From positions 1,302,001-1,366,000 of the forward strand of contig CP172536.1 in the NCBI GenBank assembly GCA_044598425.1: DNA of 64,000 nucleotides, read 5' to 3'. The DNA is from JAEVLT01 sp044598425. Lineage in GTDB: Bacteria; Bacillota; Bacilli; Bacillales; Cytobacillaceae. The notes below the pieces were generated by a model, which was not told the DNA's origin, ran no database searches, and saw only the letters and a list, made by a program, of their open reading frames with translations. Shown piece after piece: positions 8,164-16,435 of this stretch. The stretch's first letter is position 1. Each line of letters opens with the position of its first letter. A program made the position numbers and the translations under genes.

Positions 8164-8937
8164 ATGAAATGGACAATTGCCCAAGTAGAAAAGGAATTAG
8201 CTGCGATTAAAGATCCAAGCCACCCGTTTTTCACCGAATTGGTCAGCGATGAACGAAAAGGTGTCCAAATGCTTTTGACCCGCTGGCAAAAGGAATGGAC
8301 AAAAGCACAGCAATTGCAAGCCAAATTTAGCGAAATGAATCACTTTGAAGCCAAATATCGGAAAGAGGGTTTTCGCTCGATTGCAGGCATTGATGAAGTA
8401 GGCAGAGGACCGCTGGCGGGGCCTGTTGTTGCAGCTGCTGTAATCCTTCCGGAAGATTTTTATTTACCTGGAATCGACGATTCGAAAAAATTAACGGAGC
8501 ATAAGCGGGAAGAATACGCAAGCATTATCCGTAAAGAAGCTGATGCGGTCAGTGTTTCTTTTATCGAACCAGCTGTCATCGATTCGATTAATATTTATGA
8601 GGCAACAAAGAAAGCAATGTCAGCAGCAATTGCTTCACTGAAGCTGCGGCCAGATTTTTTGCTGATCGATGCGATGAAATTGGATACGCCATATCCTTTT
8701 GAATCGATTATCAAAGGAGATGCAAAAAGCGTATCAATTGCAGCGGCATCCATTGTCGCAAAAGTAGAGAGAGACCATTTTATGAAACAACTCTCCAATC
8801 AGTATCCAGCATACGGATTTCAGCAAAATATGGGCTATGGAACAAAAGAACATCTTCACGCAATCCGGAGCTATGGGGTAACCCCCCATCACCGGAAAAG
8901 CTTTGCGCCAATTAAAGACTTGTACATAAAGGAGTAG
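8164..8937 (+). CDS. rnhB: Ribonuclease HII
   Basis: A 257-residue enzyme that removes ribonucleotides from DNA and RNA from RNA-DNA hybrids. The acidic active-site motif GIDEVGRGPLAGPVV lies near residue 76, with later acidic positions in LLIDAMKL. The roughly 70-residue N-terminal extension before the catalytic core is typical of Bacillus RNase HII. The start ATG follows AGGTGAATGAGTGA. ylqG starts 16 bp downstream. Confidence 0.97.
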   Translation: MKWTIAQVEKELAAIKDPSHPFFTELVSDERKGVQMLLTRWQKEWTKAQQLQAKFSEMNHFEAKYRKEGFRSIAGIDEVGRGPLAGPVVAAAVILPEDFYLPGIDDSKKLTEHKREEYASIIRKEADAVSVSFIEPAVIDSINIYEATKKAMSAAIASLKLRPDFLLIDAMKLDTPYPFESIIKGDAKSVSIAAASIVAKVERDHFMKQLSNQYPAYGFQQNMGYGTKEHLHAIRSYGVTPHHRKSFAPIKDLYIKE

Positions 8938-8953
8938 GAAGAGAGGGACCGGG

Positions 8954-10255
8954 ATGAATCCAATTCAAATTTTAAAAACAATGATAAAGTCTGACCTGTT
9001 TACGATACAAACCGAAACGGCATTTCGTCCTGGTCAGATCATTTCAGGGAAAGTTTCAGCACTTTTTCCAAATCAGATAGCAGAAGTTCAGGTAGGAACT
9101 CAGAAGCTGATCGCTCAGCTTGAAGTGCCATTGTCCGTGAATGAGCGATATTGGTTTCAGGTTCAACAAGGCGAGGGGAAAATCCATTTGAAAATGGTTG
9201 CCCAAGACGGCGGAGATGGAACAAGGAGCAAGCTTCCGTCGGCGCAATTGGCGGCTCAGGTAGGTCTCTCACCGACAAAAGAAAACATTCAGCTTTTGGA
9301 ATTTGCGGTGCGAAGCAGCCTGCCAATCTCGAAAGAATGGATTGAACTTGGTGCAGCCTGGCTAAAAAATCTTCCGGAACAAGCTCCGGGCCTTGAAACG
9401 ATTAAATTGATGCAAAATAAGGGCCTTCCTTTTACAGAGATGGTATTTTCCGCCCTGTTAAGCGCGAGGGATCCGGAACCCATTCAATCGGTGATGGAAC
9501 GGCTGTCTTTTTTATTGAAAAATGACCCATTAGAAACTAGCGGACATCTGCAGGATATCTTGAACAAATTATTGGGAAAGACAGATTTTTCACTTCTTCC
9601 CAATATTGATTGGGGAGATGGCAAGGCGGTTGGCCGGCAAATCAAGCAGATGATCAAAACAATTGGTTTCAATTATGAAAATGAGCTTTTACAAAATGGG
9701 GTAGATTCCCAAAAAACACAAAATGAACCTTCGTTAAAACCATTGCTTATTCGCTATTTAAATGAAAATCCAGGCGATGATCAAAAGCATGCTGCCGAGC
9801 AGCTGCTAAACCGGGTGACAGCCCTGCAGCTGTTATCGAGCGACAGTGGAGCGATCCAGCAATTTGTTGCACAAATCCCCGTCTTTTTTCCTCATATGAC
9901 AAAGGAAGCGACGATCCAGTGGAATGGAAGGAAACAAGAGAATGGCAGAATTGACCCCAATTACTGCAGAATCCTTTTTTATTTGGAATTAGAAACAATC
10001 GGAGAGACGTTAGTCGATGTGCAAATTCAAAATCGGATCATGACTTTAAGCGTGATGAACGAGAGGAAAGAGTTGAAAGAAGTTGCCGGTTCACTAATAA
10101 AACCATTAAAAGAAAAACTAAGTCAGCTTGATTATCACTTAACTTCTTTTTCGTTTTTACAGCCATCAGATCAGCAGCCGCTCTCAGACAGAATAAAAAA
10201 AGCAGCTATTCCGGCTGCCCATTATGATTTACAAGGAGTGGATCTCCGCATATGA
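8954..10255 (+). CDS. ylqG: YlqG, FliK-like protein of unknown function
   Basis: A 433-residue protein at the ylqG locus. Most of it (residues 1-330) is Gln/Leu-rich and helical and I recognise no domain. Residues about 339-402 (RILFYLELETIGETLVDVQI onward) have the spacing of the FliK hook-length-control C-terminal domain: a beta strand, a conserved Gly, two more strands, then a helix. The true FliK of this window has the same layout at residues 290-354. It overlaps ylqH, an FlhB-C-like gene, by 4 bp (ATGA). I infer a secretion-specificity role by analogy; direct evidence is lacking. The gene is shorter than I recall for B. subtilis YlqG (about 500). Confidence 0.8.
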   Translation: MNPIQILKTMIKSDLFTIQTETAFRPGQIISGKVSALFPNQIAEVQVGTQKLIAQLEVPLSVNERYWFQVQQGEGKIHLKMVAQDGGDGTRSKLPSAQLAAQVGLSPTKENIQLLEFAVRSSLPISKEWIELGAAWLKNLPEQAPGLETIKLMQNKGLPFTEMVFSALLSARDPEPIQSVMERLSFLLKNDPLETSGHLQDILNKLLGKTDFSLLPNIDWGDGKAVGRQIKQMIKTIGFNYENELLQNGVDSQKTQNEPSLKPLLIRYLNENPGDDQKHAAEQLLNRVTALQLLSSDSGAIQQFVAQIPVFFPHMTKEATIQWNGRKQENGRIDPNYCRILFYLELETIGETLVDVQIQNRIMTLSVMNERKELKEVAGSLIKPLKEKLSQLDYHLTSFSFLQPSDQQPLSDRIKKAAIPAAHYDLQGVDLRI

Positions 10256-10569
10256 ATGCTAAACAAAAACCGGGTCGAATGGAGGCCGTTGCCCTTACAT
10301 ACCAGCAGCATTTGCACGATGCCCCAAAGGTTGTTGCAAAAGGGAAAGGCAAGACAGCTGAGGCAATTATCGAAAAAGCAAAGCAAAATCAAGTTCCAAT
10401 TCAGGAGGATCCTTCGCTTGTACAGCTTTTATCAGAACTTGATTTAAATCAAAGTATTCCAGAGGAATTGTACCAGGCTGTTGCGGAAGTATTTGCGTTT
10501 ATTTATCAAACAGATAGAAAGGCAGCAGCAGAAGAAGACAGGAGGAAGGCAGACTTGGCGCAGAATTGA
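10252..10569 (+). CDS. ylqH: YlqH, FlhB C-terminal-domain homologue (FlhX type)
   Basis: A 105-residue protein that aligns with the C-terminal cytoplasmic fragment of FlhB. Its AVALTYQQHLHDAPKVVAKG matches FlhB AVAIKYDEAKRDAPFVVAKG, and its IPEELYQAVAEVFAFIY matches IPEEFFKAVAEILAFVY. The match begins just after the FlhB NPTH cleavage motif, which is itself absent here (residues 8-11 read GRME). It has no membrane segment. It starts within the ylqG stop, so the pair is translationally coupled. The reaction or partner is unknown; interaction with the flagellar export gate is inferred. Confidence 0.85.
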   Translation: MNAKQKPGRMEAVALTYQQHLHDAPKVVAKGKGKTAEAIIEKAKQNQVPIQEDPSLVQLLSELDLNQSIPEELYQAVAEVFAFIYQTDRKAAAEEDRRKADLAQN

Positions 10570-10680
10570 AACGCCGATGAGTAAGCTTTTTTTCTAGAAA
10601 CATATCAATATAATTTTAATTTTTAGATTAATAGGATTTTTTCGCATAATGATGGACAAAGTAATTTGCATTATATAAAA

Positions 10681-10694
10681 TGAAAGCGCAGTCT
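10681..10694 (+). promoter_or_regulatory. Candidate catabolite-responsive (cre) site before sucC
   Basis: TGAAAGCGCAGTCT agrees with the CcpA-binding consensus TGWAANCGNTNWCA at 12 of 14 positions; the first eight match fully. It lies about 33 bp upstream of the sucC start. Short degenerate sites occur by chance, so support is weak. Confidence 0.3.
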
Positions 10695-10726
10695 ATAAAA
10701 GAAAGAGTCAACGAGGAGGATGGGAA

Positions 10727-11887
10727 ATGAATATCCATGAATATCAAGGAAAAGAAATCCTCAGAAAATACGGGGTTGCAGTTCCGAATGGAAAAGTCGC
10801 ATTCACAGTGGAAGAGGCTGTTGAAGCGGCAAAAGAACTAGGTTCTAGCGTTTGCGTCGTCAAAGCGCAAATCCACGCTGGCGGCAGGGGAAAAGCCGGC
10901 GGTGTTAAAGTAGCAAAAAACCTTGATGAAGTGCGTACATATTCGAGTGAAATATTAGGAAAAACATTGGTCACGCATCAAACAGGTCCCGAGGGGAAAG
11001 AAGTAAAACGGTTATTGATTGAAGAAGGCTGCGATATTCAAAAAGAATACTATGTTGGACTAGTACTTGACCGTTCCACGTCCCGCGTAGTGTTGATGGC
11101 ATCTGAGGAAGGCGGAACGGAGATCGAGGAAGTGGCGGCGAAAACGCCAGAGAAAATTTTTAAAGAAGAAATCGACCCGGTGCTGGGCTTAATGCCGTAT
11201 CAAGCGCGCCGGATTGCATTCAATATTAACATTCCGAAAGAATTAATCAACCAGGCAGTTAAATTTATGATGGGTTTGTACAATGCGTATATCGATAAAG
11301 ATTGTTCCATTGCCGAAATCAATCCATTGGTTGTGACAGGTGATGGAAAGGTCATGGCATTGGATGCCAAGCTGAATTTTGACTCCAATGCACTGTACCG
11401 TCAGAAAGATGTACTAGGATTTCGCGATCTTGAAGAAGAGGATCCGAAAGAAATCGAAGCGTCAAAATATGACCTAAGCTATATTTCACTGGATGGAAAC
11501 ATTGGCTGTATGGTCAACGGTGCCGGACTTGCAATGGCAACGATGGATATCGTCAAGCATTATGGCGGGGACCCTGCTAACTTCCTTGATGTTGGCGGCG
11601 GCGCAACAGCTGAAAAAGTAACCGAAGCATTTAAAATAATACTTTCCGATCCGAATGTAAAAGGGATTTTTGTGAATATTTTCGGCGGAATTATGAAATG
11701 TGATATCATCGCCGAGGGTGTAGTCGAGGCAGCTAAGCAAGTTAGCCTTGAAGTTCCGCTTGTTGTTCGTTTAGAAGGAACAAATGTCGAGCTAGGGAAG
11801 AAGATCTTGAATGAATCAGGGCTTAACATTATCGCCGCCCAATCTATGGCAGATGGCGCGCAAAAAATTGTTTCGCTCGTAGGCTAA
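10727..11887 (+). CDS. sucC: Succinyl-CoA synthetase (ADP-forming) beta subunit
   Basis: A 386-residue ATP-grasp subunit of the TCA-cycle enzyme that converts succinyl-CoA to succinate with ATP formation. The N-terminus MNIHEYQGKEILRKYGVAVP and the ATP-grasp glycine loop IHAGGRGKAGGVK (about residues 50-62) are characteristic, as is GGGATAEKV in the C-terminal domain. The SD GAGGAGGATGGGAA is strong. sucD follows after 57 bp, and a terminator closes the pair. Confidence 0.98.
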   Translation: MNIHEYQGKEILRKYGVAVPNGKVAFTVEEAVEAAKELGSSVCVVKAQIHAGGRGKAGGVKVAKNLDEVRTYSSEILGKTLVTHQTGPEGKEVKRLLIEEGCDIQKEYYVGLVLDRSTSRVVLMASEEGGTEIEEVAAKTPEKIFKEEIDPVLGLMPYQARRIAFNINIPKELINQAVKFMMGLYNAYIDKDCSIAEINPLVVTGDGKVMALDAKLNFDSNALYRQKDVLGFRDLEEEDPKEIEASKYDLSYISLDGNIGCMVNGAGLAMATMDIVKHYGGDPANFLDVGGGATAEKVTEAFKIILSDPNVKGIFVNIFGGIMKCDIIAEGVVEAAKQVSLEVPLVVRLEGTNVELGKKILNESGLNIIAAQSMADGAQKIVSLVG

Positions 11888-11944
11888 TTCAAAACGAAAG
11901 CCGACTGTATGGAATCATCACTGGATATTAGGAGGGGAAATCAA

Positions 11945-12847
11945 GTGAGTGTATTTATTAATAAAAATACAAAAGTAATTGTTCAAGGGATAACGGGATC
12001 AACAGCCCTTTTCCATACGAAGCAAATGCTTGAATATGGCACGCAAATTGTTGGCGGAACATCTCCTGGCAAAGGGGGCATGGAAGTAGAAGGAGTGCCC
12101 GTATTTAACACTGTTAAAGAAGCAGTTGAAGCAACGGGAGCTAACGCTTCAGTTATTTATGTTCCAGCCCCATTTGCGGCTGATGCCATCGTTGAAGCTG
12201 TTGATGCAGAATTGGATTTAACCATTTGTATCACTGAACATATTCCAGTTCTTGATATGGTAAAAGTAAAACGCTATATGGAAGGAAAGAAAACAAGGCT
12301 GATTGGGCCTAACTGTCCTGGCGTTATTTCTCCGGAAGAATGCAAAATTGGTATTATGCCTGGTTACATTCATAAAAAGGGTCATGTAGGTGTTGTATCT
12401 CGATCTGGTACGCTAACATACGAAGCAGTTCACCAGCTTACACAAGCGGGTATTGGACAGTCGAGCGCAGTGGGCATCGGCGGTGACCCTGTAAACGGAA
12501 CAAACTTTATCGATGTGTTAAAAGCGTTTAATGAAGACCCTGAGACTTTTGCAGTCATTATGATCGGGGAAATTGGCGGTACAGCTGAAGAAGAAGCAGC
12601 CCAATGGATCCAGGCAAATATGACCAAACCGGTGGTGGGCTTTATTGGCGGACGCACTGCTCCTCCAGGAAAACGGATGGGCCATGCAGGAGCAATTATT
12701 TCTGGAGGCAAAGGTACCGCTGATGAAAAAATTCGTGTTATGAACGAATGCGGTATTAAAACCGCCGATACCCCTTCTGTGATGGGGGAGACACTGATCG
12801 AAGTGTTAAAAGAAAAAAGTTTATACGAGCAATGTAAGACCCATTAA
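11945..12847 (+). CDS. sucD: Succinyl-CoA synthetase alpha subunit
   Basis: A 300-residue CoA-binding subunit carrying the phosphorylated histidine. The CoA-binding Rossmann part shows VQGITGSTALFHTKQML, and the active His247 lies in GKRMGHAGAII. The GTG at 11945 is chosen because it follows GGAGGGGAAATCAA and gives the family N-terminus (SVFINKNTKVIVQG). It works as a heterodimer with SucC. Confidence 0.98.
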   Translation: MSVFINKNTKVIVQGITGSTALFHTKQMLEYGTQIVGGTSPGKGGMEVEGVPVFNTVKEAVEATGANASVIYVPAPFAADAIVEAVDAELDLTICITEHIPVLDMVKVKRYMEGKKTRLIGPNCPGVISPEECKIGIMPGYIHKKGHVGVVSRSGTLTYEAVHQLTQAGIGQSSAVGIGGDPVNGTNFIDVLKAFNEDPETFAVIMIGEIGGTAEEEAAQWIQANMTKPVVGFIGGRTAPPGKRMGHAGAIISGGKGTADEKIRVMNECGIKTADTPSVMGETLIEVLKEKSLYEQCKTH

Positions 12848-12860
12848 TGACAAATGAAAT

Positions 12861-12905
12861 AGTCCCTCCGCTCCTTTATTTTACTGGAGGGGCTCTTTCT
12901 TCTTT
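12861..12905 (+). terminator. Terminator after sucCD
   Basis: A 9-bp stem with one G-U pair (12861-12869 with 12886-12894) is followed by TCTTTCTTCTTTTT, 14 bp after the sucD stop. Confidence 0.8.
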
Positions 12906-12933
12906 TTGAAAAAACTACTTAAGGAGGTTCCCA

Positions 12934-13812
12934 ATGGATGAATTCAAAGCAAAACTGATTCAGCTGCTGCATTACCCTAACATTACATGGAATACCGTTC
13001 TTCAAATTCTAAAAAAAGACCCTACCCTTTCCACCCTTTATCGCTTGCGGCCTCAAGATTTCAAGAAAAACTCCTTTTCTCCTGCACTAAACTCCTTCAA
13101 GAATGTTGAATTCGACTGCTATTCCGACCTCATTCATGAACAGATTCGCCAATATGAAACAAACGAAATTCATGTCATTTCCTTTTTTGATCGACTATAT
13201 CCCTCGATTTTGAAAGAAATTTATCAGCCTCCTTGGGCTCTTTTTGCAAAAGGTGATCTAACCCTGCTGGAAAAGGAACCAAAGCTGGCAGTCGTTGGTT
13301 CACGCCAGGCAACACAGTATGGAAAAAGGGCGATTCGCCTGCTTTTACCTCCTATAATCGAACAAGGGGTTGTAATTGTCAGCGGCCTGGCGAAAGGAAT
13401 TGATACGCTGGCGCATGAATGTACAATTGATAACGGAGGGAAAACGGTTGCAGTTATTGCCGGGGGGCTGTATCATATTTATCCGAGGGACAATATGCAG
13501 CTTGCATTGCATATGATGCAAAATCAACTTGTTCTCTCTGAATACCCGCCCGATACAAAACCAGAGAAATGGCATTTTCCAAGTCGTAATCGCATCATCA
13601 GCGGACTTTCGGCCGGGACATTATTAATAGAAGCAAAGCAAAAAAGCGGTTCGTTAATAACGGCGAATTACGCGGTGAATGAAGGTCGGGAAGTTTTTTC
13701 GCTGCCTGGAAGTATTTTTAATCCGTTCTCAAACGGTACGAATGAATTGATCCAGCAAGGTGCTAAACTGGTAACAAAACCCGGAGATATCCTCGAGGAA
13801 CTTCATTTTTAA
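12934..13812 (+). CDS. dprA: DNA-processing protein DprA (Smf)
   Basis: A 292-residue protein that loads RecA on incoming single-stranded DNA during transformation. The Rossmann-like core is clear: AVVGSRQATQYGKRA, VSGLAKGIDTLAH, FPSRNRIISGLSAGTLLIEA and a final PGDILEEL. The protein ends there, without the C-terminal winged-helix domain of some longer homologues; that short form is usual in Bacillus. The SD AAGGAGGTTCCC is strong. A long AT-rich gap follows. Confidence 0.95.
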   Translation: MDEFKAKLIQLLHYPNITWNTVLQILKKDPTLSTLYRLRPQDFKKNSFSPALNSFKNVEFDCYSDLIHEQIRQYETNEIHVISFFDRLYPSILKEIYQPPWALFAKGDLTLLEKEPKLAVVGSRQATQYGKRAIRLLLPPIIEQGVVIVSGLAKGIDTLAHECTIDNGGKTVAVIAGGLYHIYPRDNMQLALHMMQNQLVLSEYPPDTKPEKWHFPSRNRIISGLSAGTLLIEAKQKSGSLITANYAVNEGREVFSLPGSIFNPFSNGTNELIQQGAKLVTKPGDILEELHF

Positions 13813-14209
13813 CAAAGAGAGTTGCGGATTTTTATATGAATTTAAAAGTTTTTTTGTAAAAATAGTTGAAATTATTGCTAAAATGTTATACATTTTCCAA
13901 CAGGTGTTCGAAAAAACGAATGTATCTAAATGCTGGTTTAAAATTTTAACCATTTGACAAGAATTTTTAAATGTTCAATAATAGTGGATAATTTATAACA
14001 GTAAAGAGTATAATTGTTTGAAAAATCGGATAATAAAGTGTGGATATAGAATAATTGAGGATTTGATATTTTGGGCATCGTTTCTTTTAATCAATGACAT
14101 AGTTGAATAGAAAGAATTCTTGTCATAAAAAGTGCATTTTCTCGTAAAGCTTCACTTGTTGGTGAAATGCTTGAAAATTTCTGCTATCCCTCTTAAGGAG
14201 GATGACTGG
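13813..14209 (+). other. 397-bp AT-rich non-coding gap before topA, with long leader
   Basis: I see no credible gene here on either strand. It contains a strong promoter match (13954-13982) and, downstream, two possible RNA stems in the resulting leader of about 220 nt: ATGACA (14094-14099) with TGTCAT (14121-14126), and TTCAC (14151-14155) with GTGAA (14162-14166), the latter flanked by GCATTT/AAATGC (14134-14139, 14165-14170), which compete in part. Confidence 0.6.
13954..13982 (+). promoter_or_regulatory. Sigma-A type promoter for topA
   Basis: TTGACA (13954-13959) and AATAAT (13977-13982) are exactly 17 bp apart. It would make a long 5' leader of about 220 nt before topA. A lone TATAAT at 14009-14014 has no good -35. 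Confidence 0.6.
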
Positions 14210-16285
14210 ATGTCAGATTTTCTTGTAATCGTTGAATCGCCTGCAAAGGCTAAAACGATTGAACGATATCTTGGGAAAAAATACAAAGTAAAAGCATCCA
14301 TGGGCCATGTACGCGATTTGCCGAGAAGTCAAATGGGTGTTGATATAGAAAACAATTATGATCCGAAGTATATTACGATTCGAGGAAAAGGGCCCGTTCT
14401 AAAGGAATTAAAAACAGCTGCAAAAAAGGCAAAGAAAGTATATCTGGCAGCTGACCCCGACAGAGAAGGAGAGGCAATTGCCTGGCATTTAGCCCATAGC
14501 CTTGATGTGGACGTTGAATCTGACTGCCGTGTCGTTTTCAATGAAATTACAAAAGACGCGATTAAAGAATCGTTTAAACATCCTCGCCCGATCAACATGG
14601 ATCTCGTTGATGCGCAACAGGCTAGAAGGATTCTTGACCGGCTCGTTGGCTATAACATTTCCCCGCTTTTATGGAAAAAAGTGAAAAAGGGATTAAGCGC
14701 CGGGCGTGTTCAATCCGTTGCTGTCCGGCTGATCATTGACCGGGAACAAGAAATAAAGGCATTTGTTCCCGAAGAGTACTGGACGATTGAGGGGGATTTC
14801 CTTAAAGGAAATAACCAGTTTGCAGCCAGTTTTTATGGGATGAATGATGAAAAAACGGAGCTCCGCTCAGAAGAAGAAGTGAAACATGTTCTAAGCCAAC
14901 TGAAGGGTAATAGATTCACTGTTACTTCAGTCACCAAAAAAGAAAGAAAGCGGAATCCGGCTCCGCCATTTACAACGTCGTCGTTACAGCAGGAAGCTGC
15001 AAGAAAGTTAAATTTCCGGGCAAAGAAAACGATGATGCTTGCGCAGCAGCTCTATGAGGGAATTGAGCTCGGAAAAGAAGGAACAGTTGGTCTTATTACG
15101 TATATGAGAACAGACTCCACCCGCATTTCTGAAGTTGCCCAGGCCGAGGCAGCAAACTATATAAAAACGGCTTATGGTGAAAATTTTTTAAAAGAAGAAC
15201 AGCGCAAAGAGAAAAAGTCAGCCAATGCCCAGGATGCGCATGAGGCCATCCGCCCATCAAGCACTTACCGGGATCCCGGCAGTTTAAAAGAGTATTTATC
15301 AAGGGATCAATTCCGGCTGTATAAATTAATTTGGGATCGATTCCTGGCTAGTCAGATGGCTCAAGCTGTAATGGATACAATGACGGTTGATTTGCAAAAT
15401 GGTTCAGTTCGTTTTCGTGCAACCGGTTCGAAAGTGAAATTCCCCGGGTTTATGAAACTTTATGTGGAAGGTTCAGATGATCAAGTCGAGGAAAATGAAA
15501 GGATGCTTCCAGATTTACAGGAAGGCGATGAAGTGGTAAAAAAAGATATTGAACCGAAGCAGCATTTTACTCAGCCGCCGCCAAGATATACGGAAGCACG
15601 TCTTGTTAAAACACTTGAGGAACTAGGCATTGGACGTCCGTCCACCTATGCGCCTACTTTGGATACAATCCAAAAACGAGGATATGTAAGCCTTGAAAAT
15701 AAGCGTTTTATCCCGACTGAGCTGGGTGAAATTGTTTTGGAGTTGATTTTAGAATTTTTCCCTGATATCCTAGATGTGGAATTTACCGCAAAAATGGAAC
15801 AGGATTTAGATGATGTTGAAGATGGCAAAACCCGATGGGTAGAGATCATTGATGAATTTTATCAGGAATTTTCCAAGCACCTTGTTAAAGCAGAAAAAGA
15901 GATGCAGTCTGTTGAAATCAAAGATGAACCAGCCGGAGAAGATTGCGACCAATGCGGAAGCCCAATGGTATTCAAAATGGGCAGGTATGGGAAATTTATG
16001 GCGTGCAGTAATTTCCCGGAATGCCGCAATACGAAGCCCATCGTCAAAGAAATCGGCGTTACATGCCCGAAATGCAAACAAGGGCAAATTATTGAAAGAA
16101 AGAGCAAGAAAAAACGGCTTTTCTATGGCTGTGACCGCTATCCTGAATGTGATTTCATTTCATGGGATAAACCGCTGCCAAGAAGCTGTCCGAAATGCGA
16201 TTCGCTTCTAGTCGAAAAGAAGCTGAAAAAAGGTGTTCAAGTGCAGTGTACACAATGCGACTACAAGGAAGAGCAGCAAAGTTAA
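14210..16285 (+). CDS. topA: DNA topoisomerase I
   Basis: A 691-residue type IA enzyme that relaxes negative supercoils. The Toprim domain starts MSDFLVIVESPAKAKTIERY with DPDREGEAIAWH; the active-site tyrosine is Tyr298 in GLITYMRTDSTRIS. The C-terminus holds three four-cysteine zinc ribbons (CDQCGSPM...CSNFPEC, CPKCKQGQ...CDRYPEC, CPKCDSLL...CTQC). The ATG at 14210 follows TTAAGGAGGATGACTGG; an upstream in-frame start at 14132 has no SD. Confidence 0.98.
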   Translation: MSDFLVIVESPAKAKTIERYLGKKYKVKASMGHVRDLPRSQMGVDIENNYDPKYITIRGKGPVLKELKTAAKKAKKVYLAADPDREGEAIAWHLAHSLDVDVESDCRVVFNEITKDAIKESFKHPRPINMDLVDAQQARRILDRLVGYNISPLLWKKVKKGLSAGRVQSVAVRLIIDREQEIKAFVPEEYWTIEGDFLKGNNQFAASFYGMNDEKTELRSEEEVKHVLSQLKGNRFTVTSVTKKERKRNPAPPFTTSSLQQEAARKLNFRAKKTMMLAQQLYEGIELGKEGTVGLITYMRTDSTRISEVAQAEAANYIKTAYGENFLKEEQRKEKKSANAQDAHEAIRPSSTYRDPGSLKEYLSRDQFRLYKLIWDRFLASQMAQAVMDTMTVDLQNGSVRFRATGSKVKFPGFMKLYVEGSDDQVEENERMLPDLQEGDEVVKKDIEPKQHFTQPPPRYTEARLVKTLEELGIGRPSTYAPTLDTIQKRGYVSLENKRFIPTELGEIVLELILEFFPDILDVEFTAKMEQDLDDVEDGKTRWVEIIDEFYQEFSKHLVKAEKEMQSVEIKDEPAGEDCDQCGSPMVFKMGRYGKFMACSNFPECRNTKPIVKEIGVTCPKCKQGQIIERKSKKKRLFYGCDRYPECDFISWDKPLPRSCPKCDSLLVEKKLKKGVQVQCTQCDYKEEQQS

Positions 16286-16288
16286 GGG

Positions 16289-16315
16289 TGAGCTCCATTG
16301 CTCACTCTTTTCATT
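16289..16315 (+). terminator. Terminator after topA
   Basis: A 6-bp stem GTGAGC (16289-16294) with GCTCAC (16301-16306), a 6-nt loop and TCTTTTCATTT lie just after the topA stop. Confidence 0.65.
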
Positions 16316-16435
16316 TGAAATTTTATTGGCTGAAACTAGAAATTTCGGTGAACCACACACTTTTTTTTAGCAAAAATGGACATAAGCATTTGGAAAGGGT
16401 AAAATAAAGCGGCAATGTGATTTGGAGGATATTAT

